NCBI GenBank assembly: GCA_902626575.1
Contig: CACOFY010000005.1
Span: 1-46,163 of the forward strand
DNA: 46,163 bases
Direction: 5' to 3'
DNA from: an uncultured Pelagibacteraceae bacterium
Lineage (GTDB): Bacteria; Pseudomonadota; Alphaproteobacteria; Pelagibacterales; Pelagibacteraceae
Shown here: piece by piece, positions 9,089 through 19,262 of the stretch
How the letters are laid out: every line of letters begins with the position of its first letter
How positions within the stretch are numbered: the stretch's first letter is position 1
Position numbers and translations under genes: made by a program
The notes under the pieces: generated by a model
Database searches by the model: none
What the model saw: the letters and a program-made list of their open reading frames with translations, nothing else
Told to the model about the DNA's origin: nothing

Positions 9089-10747
9089 TTATATTCTCAC
9101 TAAATTAATATTTGTTAAAGGTTTTTTTCCTGTTTTATCTCTTGAGTATTTTTTACAAATACTCTTGAGTGTGTCTATTAAATTTGCTTCTTGTTTGGTA
9201 TTATTTAAGGAAAAAGTTTTAGTAACTTTTTCAATTTCTTCCTCTAAACCATATGTAAATCCACTATCTTCATTAAGTGGTAGACCTTTATATGAAAGAA
9301 TTGGCTTTTGATGAATATTTCCCTTTTGTGTAATGAGAATTGTTACCTCCAAAAAACCGTTAATAGATAAATTTTTTCTCTCTTTAATCGATTTAGAATC
9401 TTCCTCTACACTCATTTTTCCATCTAAAAAAAGTTTTCCACTTGGCGCCTTATCGTAAACTTCTGGAGCTGTACCCGGAGAAAGTTTAACTATATCTCCA
9501 TTCTCTACTTGTACCGGACAAGCAACCTGCATTTCTTTAGCAAAATTAATATGTTCTATCATATGACGATGTTCTCCATGAACTGGTATTACACATTTTG
9601 GTTTTACCCAACTATACATTTCTTTTAAATCTTCTCTATTAGGATGACCTGATACGTGAACAAATTCGTTGTCTTCTGAGATTACCTCAATACCTTCTCT
9701 CACTAGCTGATTATGTAATTTATAAAGTTTTTTTTCATTTCCGGGTATAATTTTTGATGAAAATATTACTGTATCTCCTTTTTCAATAAATACATCTGGA
9801 TGAGTATAATTTGATATTCTTGTCATGGCTCCCATAGGCTCTCCTTGACTTCCTGTACACAAATAAACAATTTTGTCTCTAGATATATTTTTTGCATCTC
9901 TAGAGTCGATGGGTTCAATAGTATTTTCTAAATATCCACACATTCTTGCAGCTTTATAAATTCTATGCATGGATCTTCCAACTAATGATATTTGCCTACC
10001 AGTTTTTTCAGCACAAAAGAATATTGTCTCCATACGAGCTACATTTGAGGCAAATGATGTTACAATTATTCTTTTTTTTAATCTTTGCATAATGTTAAGA
10101 ATACTTTTTCTAACATCCATTTCTGATCCTGACTTTCCAACACTAAAAACATTTGTTGAGTCGCAAATCATTGCTAAAACACCATCATCACCAATTTCTT
10201 TTAACCTTTTTGAATTTATATCACCTCCAATCAACGGATTAGGATCTACCTTCCAATCTCCTGTGTGTAAGATGTTACCTGCAGGAGTTTCAATTCTTAA
10301 ACCATTTGGTTCTAAAATTGAGTGCGTAAGTGTTATAAACTCTATTTTGAATGGATTTAATTCTAATGTACTATTAAGCTCTTTTATTTTTAAAAATGGA
10401 CTTATATCTATTTTTTTTTCTTTAAATTTTTCTGAAATTAAAACACTTGTAAATGGGGTTGCATATATATTACATTTTAGCTTTGGCCAAATATGTGCGA
10501 TAGCACCAATATGATCTTCATGTGCATGTGTTAAGACAATTCCTAATAAATCATCTTTTTTATCAACAATAAAGCCTGGATCAGGATATATTAAATCTAT
10601 ACCCGGAACACTATCATCTGCAAATGTAACTCCAATATCAACAATTATCCATTTCCGATTATCGGGTTTTCCGTAAGCAAAAAGGTTCATGTTCATACCA
10701 ATTTCACCAGATCCTCCTAATGGACAAAATAATAGCTCTTCTTTCAT
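9089..10747 (-). CDS. rnj: Ribonuclease J
   Basis: Metallo-beta-lactamase/beta-CASP exo- and endoribonuclease for rRNA maturation and mRNA decay. The 552 residues include the zinc-binding HAHEDH motif at 74-79, further histidine motifs (THSILEPNG, HTGDWK), and the beta-CASP segment with SGHPNREDL and PVHGEHRHM. The N-terminus GGSGEIGMNM is characteristic of RNase J. It overlaps coaX by 4 nt, an ATGA-type junction indicating translational coupling, and abuts the DUF1467 gene. Confidence 0.93.
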   Translation of the reverse strand: MKEELLFCPLGGSGEIGMNMNLFAYGKPDNRKWIIVDIGVTFADDSVPGIDLIYPDPGFIVDKKDDLLGIVLTHAHEDHIGAIAHIWPKLKCNIYATPFTSVLISEKFKEKKIDISPFLKIKELNSTLELNPFKIEFITLTHSILEPNGLRIETPAGNILHTGDWKVDPNPLIGGDINSKRLKEIGDDGVLAMICDSTNVFSVGKSGSEMDVRKSILNIMQRLKKRIIVTSFASNVARMETIFFCAEKTGRQISLVGRSMHRIYKAARMCGYLENTIEPIDSRDAKNISRDKIVYLCTGSQGEPMGAMTRISNYTHPDVFIEKGDTVIFSSKIIPGNEKKLYKLHNQLVREGIEVISEDNEFVHVSGHPNREDLKEMYSWVKPKCVIPVHGEHRHMIEHINFAKEMQVACPVQVENGDIVKLSPGTAPEVYDKAPSGKLFLDGKMSVEEDSKSIKERKNLSINGFLEVTILITQKGNIHQKPILSYKGLPLNEDSGFTYGLEEEIEKVTKTFSLNNTKQEANLIDTLKSICKKYSRDKTGKKPLTNINLVRI

Positions 10748-11496
10748 ATTTTTAATTTTAAAATTACTTTTTTTAAACCATTTATAGTTAAATCTTTTTT
10801 TATTAATGGTTTGCCTTTTAAAGAATTTTTAAAAAGATGAGATAAACCACCTGTAAGAATTACTCTAAATTGTTTTTGTGTATTTTTTTTAATCAATTTA
10901 ATTATATTGTCAATTAGACCTGAGTATCCCCAAAAAAAACCTGATTTAACAGCATCAGACGTATTTTTTCCAATAATATTAGAGGTTTTATTTAACTTTA
11001 TTCTAGGGATCAAAGAAGCTTTGTTAATTAAATTTTCTAAAGAAAGATTAACACCTGGGGCTATAATTCCTCCTAAATAAATATTATTAGTTATGACATC
11101 AAAAGTTGTCGCAGTTCCAAAATCTATTACTATATAATTTTTATTTTTTTTCATAATACCAATAGCATTTGCTAGTCTATCAGATCCAACTTGTTTTCTG
11201 TTTACCCTTAATTTTATTAGATTTTTTAAATTAATCTGTTTTAATTCAATAACACTTACTTTTTTAATCTCTTTATTTAAAAATTCTTTAATTAAAAAAA
11301 ATGATTTTGGAACAACACTGCTAAATATAATTTTTTTAACCTTCGATCTTTTACTTATCAAAAATCGCATATTTGAATGGAGATATCTTCTACTTATCTT
11401 AATTGATGGAAGGTTCCATTTTTTTTTAATTTTAAAATTTTGATCAAATAAAAAAATTTTGGTTTCTGTATTCCCAATATCACCTATTAAATACAT
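10744..11496 (-). CDS. coaX: Type III pantothenate kinase
   Basis: First step of coenzyme A synthesis: pantothenate to 4'-phosphopantothenate. The 250 residues have the ASKHA-fold features of CoaX: GDIGNTETK at 5-13 (phosphate binding), GSDRLAN at 104-110, and DFGTATTFDV at 125-134, then GGIIAPG. It lies between birA (10-nt overlap) and rnj (4-nt overlap). The order nuoN-birA-coaX-rnj is a familiar alphaproteobacterial arrangement. Confidence 0.93.
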   Translation of the reverse strand: MYLIGDIGNTETKIFLFDQNFKIKKKWNLPSIKISRRYLHSNMRFLISKRSKVKKIIFSSVVPKSFFLIKEFLNKEIKKVSVIELKQINLKNLIKLRVNRKQVGSDRLANAIGIMKKNKNYIVIDFGTATTFDVITNNIYLGGIIAPGVNLSLENLINKASLIPRIKLNKTSNIIGKNTSDAVKSGFFWGYSGLIDNIIKLIKKNTQKQFRVILTGGLSHLFKNSLKGKPLIKKDLTINGLKKVILKLKI

Positions 11497-12014
11497 TTGT
11501 AAAATCCTATATTTTTTTCAAATATTTTTTGTAGATTTTTAATAACAGTTATTTTATCAATTTTTTTTATAGTATGCTCATTTAAAAATGTTGTTTTATA
11601 TTTATTAATCCTCGGAGATTTTTTTATATTAATTCCAATTCCAACAATCATAAGTTTTTTAAGTTTAAAAAAAATTACCTCTTGAAGTATCCCACAGATT
11701 TTTTTTTCATTAACAAGTATGTCATTTGGGTGTTTTATTGTTAATTTTTTTTTTATGTATTTTTGTATTACTCTTTTTATTATTTTTAAGTTAAATTTGG
11801 TAAATTCAGAAATTTTTCTTTTTTTGTTGATTTCGAAAAAAATTGTCATGAACAAATTTCCCTTTAATGAAATCCATTTATTCCCATGCTGTCCTCTACC
11901 ATCGGTCTGTTCCTCAGTAATTATAATGCCTTTATTTAAGCCTCTTTTGATCATTTTAATTGCTTGATCATTAGTGCTTTTAATTTTTTTAAAATAATAT
12001 TTCTTAATTACCAT
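11487..12014 (-). CDS. birA: Biotin-protein ligase, minimal catalytic form
   Basis: Attaches biotin to the acetyl-CoA carboxylase carrier protein and similar targets. Motifs present: GRGQHGNKW (39-47) for biotinyl-AMP binding, KHPNDI (94-99), KKICGIL near 104-110, and GIGINI (125-130). At 175 residues it is very short: there is no N-terminal DNA-binding domain, so it should not act as a biotin repressor, and the C-terminal SH3-like domain of typical ligases appears missing or vestigial. It shares one base with nuoN. The catalytic motifs are intact, so I do not call it a pseudogene. Confidence 0.88.
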   Translation of the reverse strand: MVIKKYYFKKIKSTNDQAIKMIKRGLNKGIIITEEQTDGRGQHGNKWISLKGNLFMTIFFEINKKRKISEFTKFNLKIIKRVIQKYIKKKLTIKHPNDILVNEKKICGILQEVIFFKLKKLMIVGIGINIKKSPRINKYKTTFLNEHTIKKIDKITVIKNLQKIFEKNIGFYKCI

Positions 12015-13432
12015 TAAATAATATTAATTTTTGAGATTATTCCTAAAAGGCTATTTGGATATGTGAAGTAAAAAACTAAAAAAATAGTAGACACAATCAA
12101 TGATATTCTTAATCCTAAACTATGATTGGAGTCATACTTTTCTTTGCTTGGATCAAAATATATAATTTTAATTATTCTCAAATAATAAAAAGCCGCTACA
12201 ACTGTTGATAATAAACCGATTATTGCTAGAAAAAACATTGATTGCTCTATTACTGCTATAAAAATATAAAATTTTGCAAAGAATCCTGCTAATGGTGGAA
12301 TTCCAGCTAATGAAAATAATATGACTAACAAAGATAGTGATAAAATCGGGTGATTTTTAGAAAGACCAGACAGATCCTCAATATTCTCGAAATATTCATT
12401 ATTTCTTTTTAACATAAATAAACAGCAAAACAGTGCTAGATTCATAATTACATAAATTGTTATATAAATTATTGAACTTTGTGCACCTTCACTACTTCCT
12501 GTAGCAATCCCTGCAAGTGAATAGCCCATATGCCCTATTGAACTGTAAGCTATAAGTCTTTTCAAATTTTTTTGGCCAATTGCAGCTACAGCTCCAAAAA
12601 TCATTGAGGCTATTGAAATAAATATTATTATCATTTGCCATTGTTCAATCATATTAACAAAGGGTACGTATAAAAATCTTATAAATACACATGTGGCTGC
12701 TATTTTTGGTACTAAAGCAAAAAATAATGTAACAGATGTTGGTGAACCTTGGTAGACGTCAGGTGCCCACATATGAAATGGCACGGCTGAAATTTTAAAT
12801 GCTAAACCAACCAATATAAAAACGATTCCAAATGTTAAACCATAAGGAACTTGGTTTGTGTTGTTCGCTATTTCATTAAAATTTGTTGAACCTGTAAAAC
12901 CATATATTAATGAACAGCCATAAAGTAATAAACCAGAGGATAATGCGCTCAATACAAAGTATTTTAACCCCGACTCAGAAGATAAAACGTTATCTCTATT
13001 AAAGGCAGCAAGAACATATAGAGCAAGAGATTGAAGTTCCAGGCCAATATAAAAAACAATCAAATCATTTGAGCTTATCATAACCATCATGCCAAGTATC
13101 GAGCAAAGAATTAAAATTGGATATTCGATTTGGTAGATTTTTAAACTCTTCAAAAAATCTGTCGAAATAGATAAAACAAAAATTGCTGATATAGCTGTCA
13201 ATATTTTCATAAAATTTGCTACATCATCTATCACATAGCTACTGTTGAAAATTAAAATTTTATTTACTGAAGATAAATTTAAAATTAAAGCTGCAAGAAT
13301 AAATAAAGTTAATATTGATAAATTAAATATAAGATTAGAACTATTTTTTTTAAAAACCCCAATCATTAATAAAGACATTATAGATAGTGATAAGAATATT
13401 TCCGGTAATATGAGATTTAAATCAATATTCAT
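12014..13432 (-). CDS. nuoN: NADH-quinone oxidoreductase subunit N
   Basis: Antiporter-like proton-pumping subunit of complex I, 472 residues and about 13-14 membrane helices. The conserved block WAPDVYQGSPTSVTLFFALV sits mid-protein, and KRLIAYSSIGHMGY matches the lysine-bearing helix of Mrp-type subunits. It overlaps nuoM by 4 nt. It is the last nuo gene; birA follows immediately, so birA and later genes are probably read through from nuo. Confidence 0.96.
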   Translation of the reverse strand: MNIDLNLILPEIFLSLSIMSLLMIGVFKKNSSNLIFNLSILTLFILAALILNLSSVNKILIFNSSYVIDDVANFMKILTAISAIFVLSISTDFLKSLKIYQIEYPILILCSILGMMVMISSNDLIVFYIGLELQSLALYVLAAFNRDNVLSSESGLKYFVLSALSSGLLLYGCSLIYGFTGSTNFNEIANNTNQVPYGLTFGIVFILVGLAFKISAVPFHMWAPDVYQGSPTSVTLFFALVPKIAATCVFIRFLYVPFVNMIEQWQMIIIFISIASMIFGAVAAIGQKNLKRLIAYSSIGHMGYSLAGIATGSSEGAQSSIIYITIYVIMNLALFCCLFMLKRNNEYFENIEDLSGLSKNHPILSLSLLVILFSLAGIPPLAGFFAKFYIFIAVIEQSMFFLAIIGLLSTVVAAFYYLRIIKIIYFDPSKEKYDSNHSLGLRISLIVSTIFLVFYFTYPNSLLGIISKINII

Positions 13433-14925
13433 TTGCTCATTACAATATTATTTGATAAATTTGAATTATACGTGTCAATTAAATTATTAATTGAAACCTC
13501 CATGGTATTAATTAAAGGTTCAGGATAAAAACCAAAAAATATAATTGGTACTGCTAAACTCCAAAGAATTAATATCTCATGCTTATTTAAATCTAGCATT
13601 TTTGTAACTTCCTGATTTTTTATTTTTCCAAATATAACTCTTTTATATAACCAAAGTATATATGCAGCGCCTAAAATTACACCAACACTTGCAACCGTTG
13701 CTACCAAAAAGTTTTTTTTGAAAGCTCCCATTAAAATTAAAAACTCGCCGATAAAACCACTTGTACCAGGAAGGCTTAAAGAACCTAAAGCAAATATCAT
13801 AAAAACAATTGCATATTTTGGCATTATTGATACCAAGCCACCATAATCTTTTATCAATCTTGTATGCATTCTTTCATACACGACACCTACACAAAGAAAT
13901 AAAGCTGCTGATACTAATCCATGACTTACCATTTGAAAAATGCTTCCTTCTAAACCTTGTTGAGTAATCGTGAATATGCCTAATGTAACAAAACCCATGT
14001 GTGCTACTGAAGAATAAGCAATTAATTTTTTCATATCTTCCTGCATTAGAGCTACCAATGATGTATAAATTATAGCTATCAAACTTAAGATGTATACTAA
14101 TGGTACAAAATATTCTGACCCAATTGGAAATAATCCAATTGAAAATCTTATAAATCCATAGCCTGCCATTTTTAGAAGAATTGCAGCTAATATAACAGAT
14201 CCAGCTGTCGGTGCCTCAACATGAGCATCGGGTAACCATGTATGCACGGGCCACATTGGAGTTTTAACAGCAAATGAACTAAAAAAAGCAAGCCATAATA
14301 AATTTTGGTATTTTGCATCAATACCAATTTCATAAAGTTTCTCGACATCTGTTGTACCTGTTAGCCAATAAATAGATATTATTGCTACTAACATCAAAAC
14401 AGATCCTAAAAGTGTAAACAAAAAAAACTTAAAAGCAGAATACACTCGTCTCTCACCACCCCAAATACCTATTATTAGAAACATTGGTATTAATCCACCT
14501 TCAAAGAATAAATAAAAAATTACTAAGTCAAGAGAGCAGAAAACTCCGATCATTAAAGTTTCAAGAAGTAAAATCGATATTAAAAAATCTTTTAGACGTG
14601 ACTTAATAGTTTTATTGACTGATATAACACATATAGGTGTTATAAATGTAGTTAAAATAATAAATAAAATAGAAATACCATCAACACCTACTTTGTAATT
14701 TATAAAGCCAGGGATCCATTCTCTAGTTTCTACAAATTGAAAATCTGATGTTGATTGATCAAAAATTAACCACAAATATATAGAGAGAAAAAAATTCGCT
14801 ATAGTTATAAATAATGCAACATATTTGCTACTATTATATTTTTCATTTTTAGATCTAGAAAAGAAGATAAATATTGCTCCAATTGTAGGTAGAAGTATTA
14901 AAGACGATAAAATCGGTATATTCAT
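13429..14925 (-). CDS. nuoM: NADH-quinone oxidoreductase subunit M
   Basis: Proton-pumping membrane subunit, 498 residues with about 14 hydrophobic segments. Diagnostic stretches are VGVDGISILFIILTTFITP, the helix with LPDAHVEAPTAGSVILAAI, and KKLIAYSSVAHMGFVTLG. It sits in the canonical L-M-N order, sharing 1 nt with nuoL and 4 nt with nuoN. Confidence 0.97.
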   Translation of the reverse strand: MNIPILSSLILLPTIGAIFIFFSRSKNEKYNSSKYVALFITIANFFLSIYLWLIFDQSTSDFQFVETREWIPGFINYKVGVDGISILFIILTTFITPICVISVNKTIKSRLKDFLISILLLETLMIGVFCSLDLVIFYLFFEGGLIPMFLIIGIWGGERRVYSAFKFFLFTLLGSVLMLVAIISIYWLTGTTDVEKLYEIGIDAKYQNLLWLAFFSSFAVKTPMWPVHTWLPDAHVEAPTAGSVILAAILLKMAGYGFIRFSIGLFPIGSEYFVPLVYILSLIAIIYTSLVALMQEDMKKLIAYSSVAHMGFVTLGIFTITQQGLEGSIFQMVSHGLVSAALFLCVGVVYERMHTRLIKDYGGLVSIMPKYAIVFMIFALGSLSLPGTSGFIGEFLILMGAFKKNFLVATVASVGVILGAAYILWLYKRVIFGKIKNQEVTKMLDLNKHEILILWSLAVPIIFFGFYPEPLINTMEVSINNLIDTYNSNLSNNIVMSK

Positions 14926-16838
14926 TATTTTACAATTAAAATTGTTAATAAAATTGAAAACCCTATTAGCATCACAAAAGCATATTGATATACATAACCA
15001 GTTTGAAATTTGACAGCTTTATTTGATAAAAATTTTATTACATTTGAAATACCGTCAGGTCCAAATTTATCTATTACAGCTCCATCAATTTTTTTCCAAA
15101 AGAATTTTCCGATAAATTTAAAAAATCTTACAAATAAAAAATCATATAACTCATCAAAATACCATTTATTTTTTAGAAATTGGTAGAGTGGTTGATTCGT
15201 AGAAATGAAATTTGTTAGGAAATCTTTATTTTTAACAAATAAAATAAATGAAAACGGAATTGTTAAGACAACTAATATTGGTGTAAGCAAAATAAACCAT
15301 TTGGGTGGATGATTTTGACTTAAGGGCTCTAAAAAAAAAATAGAGTTTCCCCAAAAATTGGTTGAACTATTATAGCCTATAAAAAGCTCTTTAAATGAGT
15401 AACCTGAGCCAATTGCACCTAAAGCTAAAATAAATAAAGGCACAATCATCACTAAAGGCGACTCATGTATCTCATCTATTTTTATATCTTTATTTTCATA
15501 AGTTCCGTGAAATGTTTTAAATATCAGTCTCCAAGAGTAAATAGATGTCAATAAAGCTGTAAGTATTCCAATTGTTGCTGCATAATATCCAACATTACTC
15601 CCACTTAGATAAGCAGACTCAATAATTGCGTCTTTTGAATAAAATCCTGACAAAAAAGGAAATCCTGTTAATGCTAATGTCCCAACAATCATTAAAGAGT
15701 ATGTTACAGGCAACTTTTTCCATACACCTCCCATAAAGTTTATATTTTGTTCATCTTTAAAAGAATGAATAACTGAACCTGATCCTAAAAATAATAAAGC
15801 TTTAAAGAAAGCGTGTGTAAATAGGTGAAACATAGCAACATTATATGCACCAACACCAGCAGCAAAGAACATATAACCTAATTGACTACAGGTTGAATAA
15901 GCAATTATTTTTTTTATATCATCTTGAACTAAAGCTATACTTGCTGCAAAAATTGCGGTTGTCATACCAATTATAGTTATAAATGCCAAAATTAATTCGG
16001 AATATTCGTAAATTGGTGAACATCTAACAACTAAAAAAACACCAGCTGTTACCATTGTGGCTGCATGTATAAGTGCAGATACGGGTGTCGGCCCTTCCAT
16101 GGCATCGGGTAACCAAGTATGTAAGAAAATTTGGGCGGATTTACCCATTGCTCCAATGAATAGTAACAAACATATTAAGTCTACTGCATTAAAATTTACC
16201 CCTAAAAAATTAATACTTGTTTTGTCAATTTGCGGAATTTGATCAAATACAACATCAAAATTTACAGTACCAAAATAATAAAAAATTAAGAAAACACCTA
16301 AAGCAAGACCAAAATCACCTACTCTATTTACTAAAAAAGCTTTTATTGCTGCATTATTCGCAGTTTCTTTTTTGAACCAAAATCCAATCAGTAAATAAGA
16401 ACATAAACCTACTCCTTCCCAACCAAAAAATAATTGTAAAAAATTGTCTGCAGTAACAAGTGCTAGCATTGAAAATGTAAATAAGGATAAATAACACATA
16501 AACCTCGGTTTATTTGGGTCATGAGACATGTAACCAATGGAGTAAATATGAACTAATGATGATACAAAAGTAACAACCACCAGCATTACTGATGACAAAG
16601 CATCAATTTTTATGGACCAATTTACATCTAGAGTACCAGAGTAAATCCATTTAAATAATACTATATTATTTTCATACCCCTTAAAGATAACATTATAAAA
16701 AATAATAATAGATAAAATTGCTGCCGTTGTTGTAAATAGGCTAGTTAGAATTTCTGAAGATCTATCTCCAATTTTATTTCCAAAAAAACCAGATATGATT
16801 GCACCTATCAATGGTAAAAATAATATTAGGTATTCCAT
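14925..16838 (-). CDS. nuoL: NADH-quinone oxidoreductase subunit L
   Basis: Most distal antiporter-like subunit, 637 residues. It shows VTFVSSLVHIYSIGYMSHD, then LPDAMEGPTPVSALIHAATM and KKIIAYSTCSQLGYM. The C-terminal part should form the lateral amphipathic helix that runs along the membrane arm, ending in a final anchor helix (VMLIGFSILLTILIV). It lies 1 nt from nuoK. Confidence 0.97.
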   Translation of the reverse strand: MEYLILFLPLIGAIISGFFGNKIGDRSSEILTSLFTTTAAILSIIIFYNVIFKGYENNIVLFKWIYSGTLDVNWSIKIDALSSVMLVVVTFVSSLVHIYSIGYMSHDPNKPRFMCYLSLFTFSMLALVTADNFLQLFFGWEGVGLCSYLLIGFWFKKETANNAAIKAFLVNRVGDFGLALGVFLIFYYFGTVNFDVVFDQIPQIDKTSINFLGVNFNAVDLICLLLFIGAMGKSAQIFLHTWLPDAMEGPTPVSALIHAATMVTAGVFLVVRCSPIYEYSELILAFITIIGMTTAIFAASIALVQDDIKKIIAYSTCSQLGYMFFAAGVGAYNVAMFHLFTHAFFKALLFLGSGSVIHSFKDEQNINFMGGVWKKLPVTYSLMIVGTLALTGFPFLSGFYSKDAIIESAYLSGSNVGYYAATIGILTALLTSIYSWRLIFKTFHGTYENKDIKIDEIHESPLVMIVPLFILALGAIGSGYSFKELFIGYNSSTNFWGNSIFFLEPLSQNHPPKWFILLTPILVVLTIPFSFILFVKNKDFLTNFISTNQPLYQFLKNKWYFDELYDFLFVRFFKFIGKFFWKKIDGAVIDKFGPDGISNVIKFLSNKAVKFQTGYVYQYAFVMLIGFSILLTILIVK

Positions 16839-16839
16839 T

Positions 16840-17154
16840 TTAACCTTTTAATTTATCTATTTCCTCTACACGTATAGTTCCAGCGTTTCTGTAGTATACA
16901 ACTATAATTGCAAGTCCTATTGCTGCTTCTGCTGCTGCAACAGTCAGGATAAATAATGTAAATATCTGACCACTCAAATCATTAATAAAAATTGAGAATG
17001 AAACAAGATTTATATTTACTGATAGCAAAATTAGTTCAATACTCATTAAAATCACAATAATATTTTTTCTATTTAAAAAAATTCCAACTACTCCAATAGT
17101 AAATATAACTGCTCCAAGTGTTAAATAATGACCAAGACCAATTTCAAACATCAA
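16840..17154 (-). CDS. nuoK: NADH-quinone oxidoreductase subunit K
   Basis: Small membrane-arm subunit with three helices, 104 residues. The glutamates used in proton transfer are visible in the contexts [11 protein letters not shown] and [13 protein letters not shown]. The start overlaps the nuoJ end by 11 nt. Length and motifs match the family. Confidence 0.96.
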   Translation of the reverse strand: MMFEIGLGHYLTLGAVIFTIGVVGIFLNRKNIIVILMSIELILLSVNINLVSFSIFINDLSGQIFTLFILTVAAAEAAIGLAIIVVYYRNAGTIRVEEIDKLKG

Positions 17155-17773
17155 TTTTTACTCCTTTGTTTTTCTCAACATCTACTAGATTTACGCCATC
17201 ACTTTTTTCTCTTGAAATTTGACTAAAATAACTTTGCCTTTTTAAACCTTCTCTTTTTCTATAAGTTAAAATAATTGCTCCAATCATGGCAACTAACAGG
17301 ATCATACCAGAGAGCTGAAATAAATGTATATAATCTGTATATAGAACATATCCTATTGAATGAGTGTTTGAGACCTCACTTATTTTTAAAGATATACTAT
17401 TTATTAAATCAGGCTTATATTTCCAGCCACCAACTACTATTACTAATTCAAAAAAAATAATTAAACTTACTAGTAGTCCGATTGGTATATGTCTTGATCC
17501 ATGAGTTGATTTAAAAAATGTATTTTTTTGATGTGCTACATTTAACATCATCACAACAAATAAAAATAATACTGCAACAGCACCAACATATACAATAAGC
17601 ATAATCATTCCCAAAAACTCTGCACCAATCATAATGAATAAACATGAAATGCTAATAAAATCTAAAATTAAAAAAAAAACTGAGTGAACTGTATTTTTTG
17701 AAACAGTTACCATAATTGCTGAAATAACGGCTATAAAAGAAAATATATAAAAAAAAATTGCGTGAGCTATCAT
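17144..17773 (-). CDS. nuoJ: NADH-quinone oxidoreductase subunit J
   Basis: Membrane-arm subunit, 209 residues and five predicted helices. The conserved helix [20 protein letters not shown], whose pi-bulge region is important for coupling, is near residues 56-75. The hydrophilic C-terminal tail is of modest length. It shares one base with nuoI and overlaps nuoK by 11 nt. Confidence 0.95.
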   Translation of the reverse strand: MIAHAIFFYIFSFIAVISAIMVTVSKNTVHSVFFLILDFISISCLFIMIGAEFLGMIMLIVYVGAVAVLFLFVVMMLNVAHQKNTFFKSTHGSRHIPIGLLVSLIIFFELVIVVGGWKYKPDLINSISLKISEVSNTHSIGYVLYTDYIHLFQLSGMILLVAMIGAIILTYRKREGLKRQSYFSQISREKSDGVNLVDVEKNKGVKIDV

Positions 17774-18258
17774 TATCTATAGGGATTATCAGCCTTAATG
17801 TTTGCCGCTAATACACTCTCCCAACGATCTCCGTTTTCTAACAATTTTTCCTTATTATAATATAGTTCCTCTCTTGTTTCTGTAGCAAATTCAAAATTTG
17901 GTCCTTGAACAATCGCATCAACAGGGCACGACTCTTCACATAAACCGCAATAAATACATTTTAACATGTCAATATCATACCTGGTAGTCTTTCTACTTCC
18001 GTCGACTCTTTCGGTTGACTCGATAGTTATGGCTTGAGCTGGACAAACTGCTTCGCATAATTTGCAAGCAATACATCTTTCCTCACCATTAGGATATCTT
18101 CTTAAAGCATGCTCCCCCCGAAACCTTGGGCTTATTTTTCCTTTTTCAAAAGGATAATTGATTGTTTTTTTCTCTTTAAATAATTCTTTAACAGCCATTG
18201 ATAGACCGGTAATGAAGTCAACCATAAATACTGTTTTAAATATTCTTCCTAATTTCAT
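17773..18258 (-). CDS. nuoI: NADH-quinone oxidoreductase subunit I (2x4Fe-4S)
   Basis: Peripheral-arm ferredoxin-like subunit carrying clusters N6a and N6b. With the ATG at 18258-18256 the product has 161 residues. Two cluster motifs are complete: [12 protein letters not shown] (C62, C65, C68, C72) and [12 protein letters not shown] (C101, C104, C107, C111). The reading frame remains open upstream to 18348, but that would overlap nuoH by almost 90 nt and adds a non-conserved sequence. The ATG placed 2 nt after the nuoH stop is therefore preferred. Confidence 0.95.
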   Translation of the reverse strand: MKLGRIFKTVFMVDFITGLSMAVKELFKEKKTINYPFEKGKISPRFRGEHALRRYPNGEERCIACKLCEAVCPAQAITIESTERVDGSRKTTRYDIDMLKCIYCGLCEESCPVDAIVQGPNFEFATETREELYYNKEKLLENGDRWESVLAANIKADNPYR

Positions 18259-18260
18259 AA

Positions 18261-19262
18261 TTAAACCGTCGGTAATAAATCGAAATACATTAAATACCCT
18301 GCAGTTAAAACCACCCAAATTAATGAAAATGGAAGGAATATTTTCCAACCTAACTTCATTAATTGATCATATCTATATCTTGGTACGATAGCTTTAACTA
18401 GTGCAAATAATATAAATAAAAAGAGAATTTTGAGAATTAACCATAAAGGACTGGGTACTATATTGAATGGGTACATATTTATTGGAGATAACCATCCACC
18501 TAAAAATAATATAGAACCTAATGCACACATTAAAAGTATATTTGCATATTCCCCCAACCAAAACATTGCATACATCATTCCTGAGTATTCTGTTTGGTAA
18601 CCTGCTACAAGTTCTGCCTCAGCCTCAGGTAAATCAAATGGAGGTCTGTTTGTTTCTGCAAGTGCTGATATAAAAAAAATCACGAACATTGGAAACAAAG
18701 GTATGACAAACCAAATTTTTTCTTGAGCTAAAACAATGTCACTTAAATTTAGGGACCCAACACATAACAATACGTTAATTATTATAACACCAATCGATAC
18801 CTCATAAGATACCATCTGTGCTGCTGATCTTATTGAGCCTAAAAAAGGATACTTTGAATTTGAGGCCCAACCTCCCATAATTATTCCATAAACACCAAGT
18901 GAGGAAACAGCAAAGATATATAATATTCCGACATTAATATCTGCTAAAACAAATTCATCACTAAAAGGTATTACTGCCCAAGCTATAAGTGCCAAAGTCA
19001 TTGTAACAATTGGTGCTAATATGAAGATTACTTTATTTGAGCTTGCAGGTATTATTATTTCCTTAAATATATATTTAAGAGCATCTGCTAGTGATTGTAG
19101 TAGTCCAAACGGACCAACTACATTAGGACCTCTTCTTTTTTGAACAAATGCCCACACTCTTCTGTCTAGCCAAACAATCATTGCTACGGTAACTAGAACT
19201 GGAATCAATAAAAATAAAATTTTGTAAATTTCAGAGGCTAAAATTATAAAATAATCTTGCAT
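18261..19262 (-). CDS. nuoH: NADH-quinone oxidoreductase subunit H
   Basis: Membrane subunit linking the peripheral and membrane arms and forming part of the quinone pocket, 333 residues with eight helices. Signatures are [20 protein letters not shown] near residues 38-57, [20 protein letters not shown] at about 204-223, and [14 protein letters not shown] towards the end. It directly follows nuoG. Confidence 0.97.
   Translation of the reverse strand: MQDYFIILASEIYKILFLLIPVLVTVAMIVWLDRRVWAFVQKRRGPNVVGPFGLLQSLADALKYIFKEIIIPASSNKVIFILAPIVTMTLALIAWAVIPFSDEFVLADINVGILYIFAVSSLGVYGIIMGGWASNSKYPFLGSIRSAAQMVSYEVSIGVIIINVLLCVGSLNLSDIVLAQEKIWFVIPLFPMFVIFFISALAETNRPPFDLPEAEAELVAGYQTEYSGMMYAMFWLGEYANILLMCALGSILFLGGWLSPINMYPFNIVPSPLWLILKILFLFILFALVKAIVPRYRYDQLMKLGWKIFLPFSLIWVVLTAGYLMYFDLLPTV

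Noticed and set aside
18259..18348. Extended N-terminus for nuoI
   Set aside because: The frame is open, but the extension lies inside nuoH and is not part of the NuoI family; an ATG 2 nt after nuoH gives the normal length.
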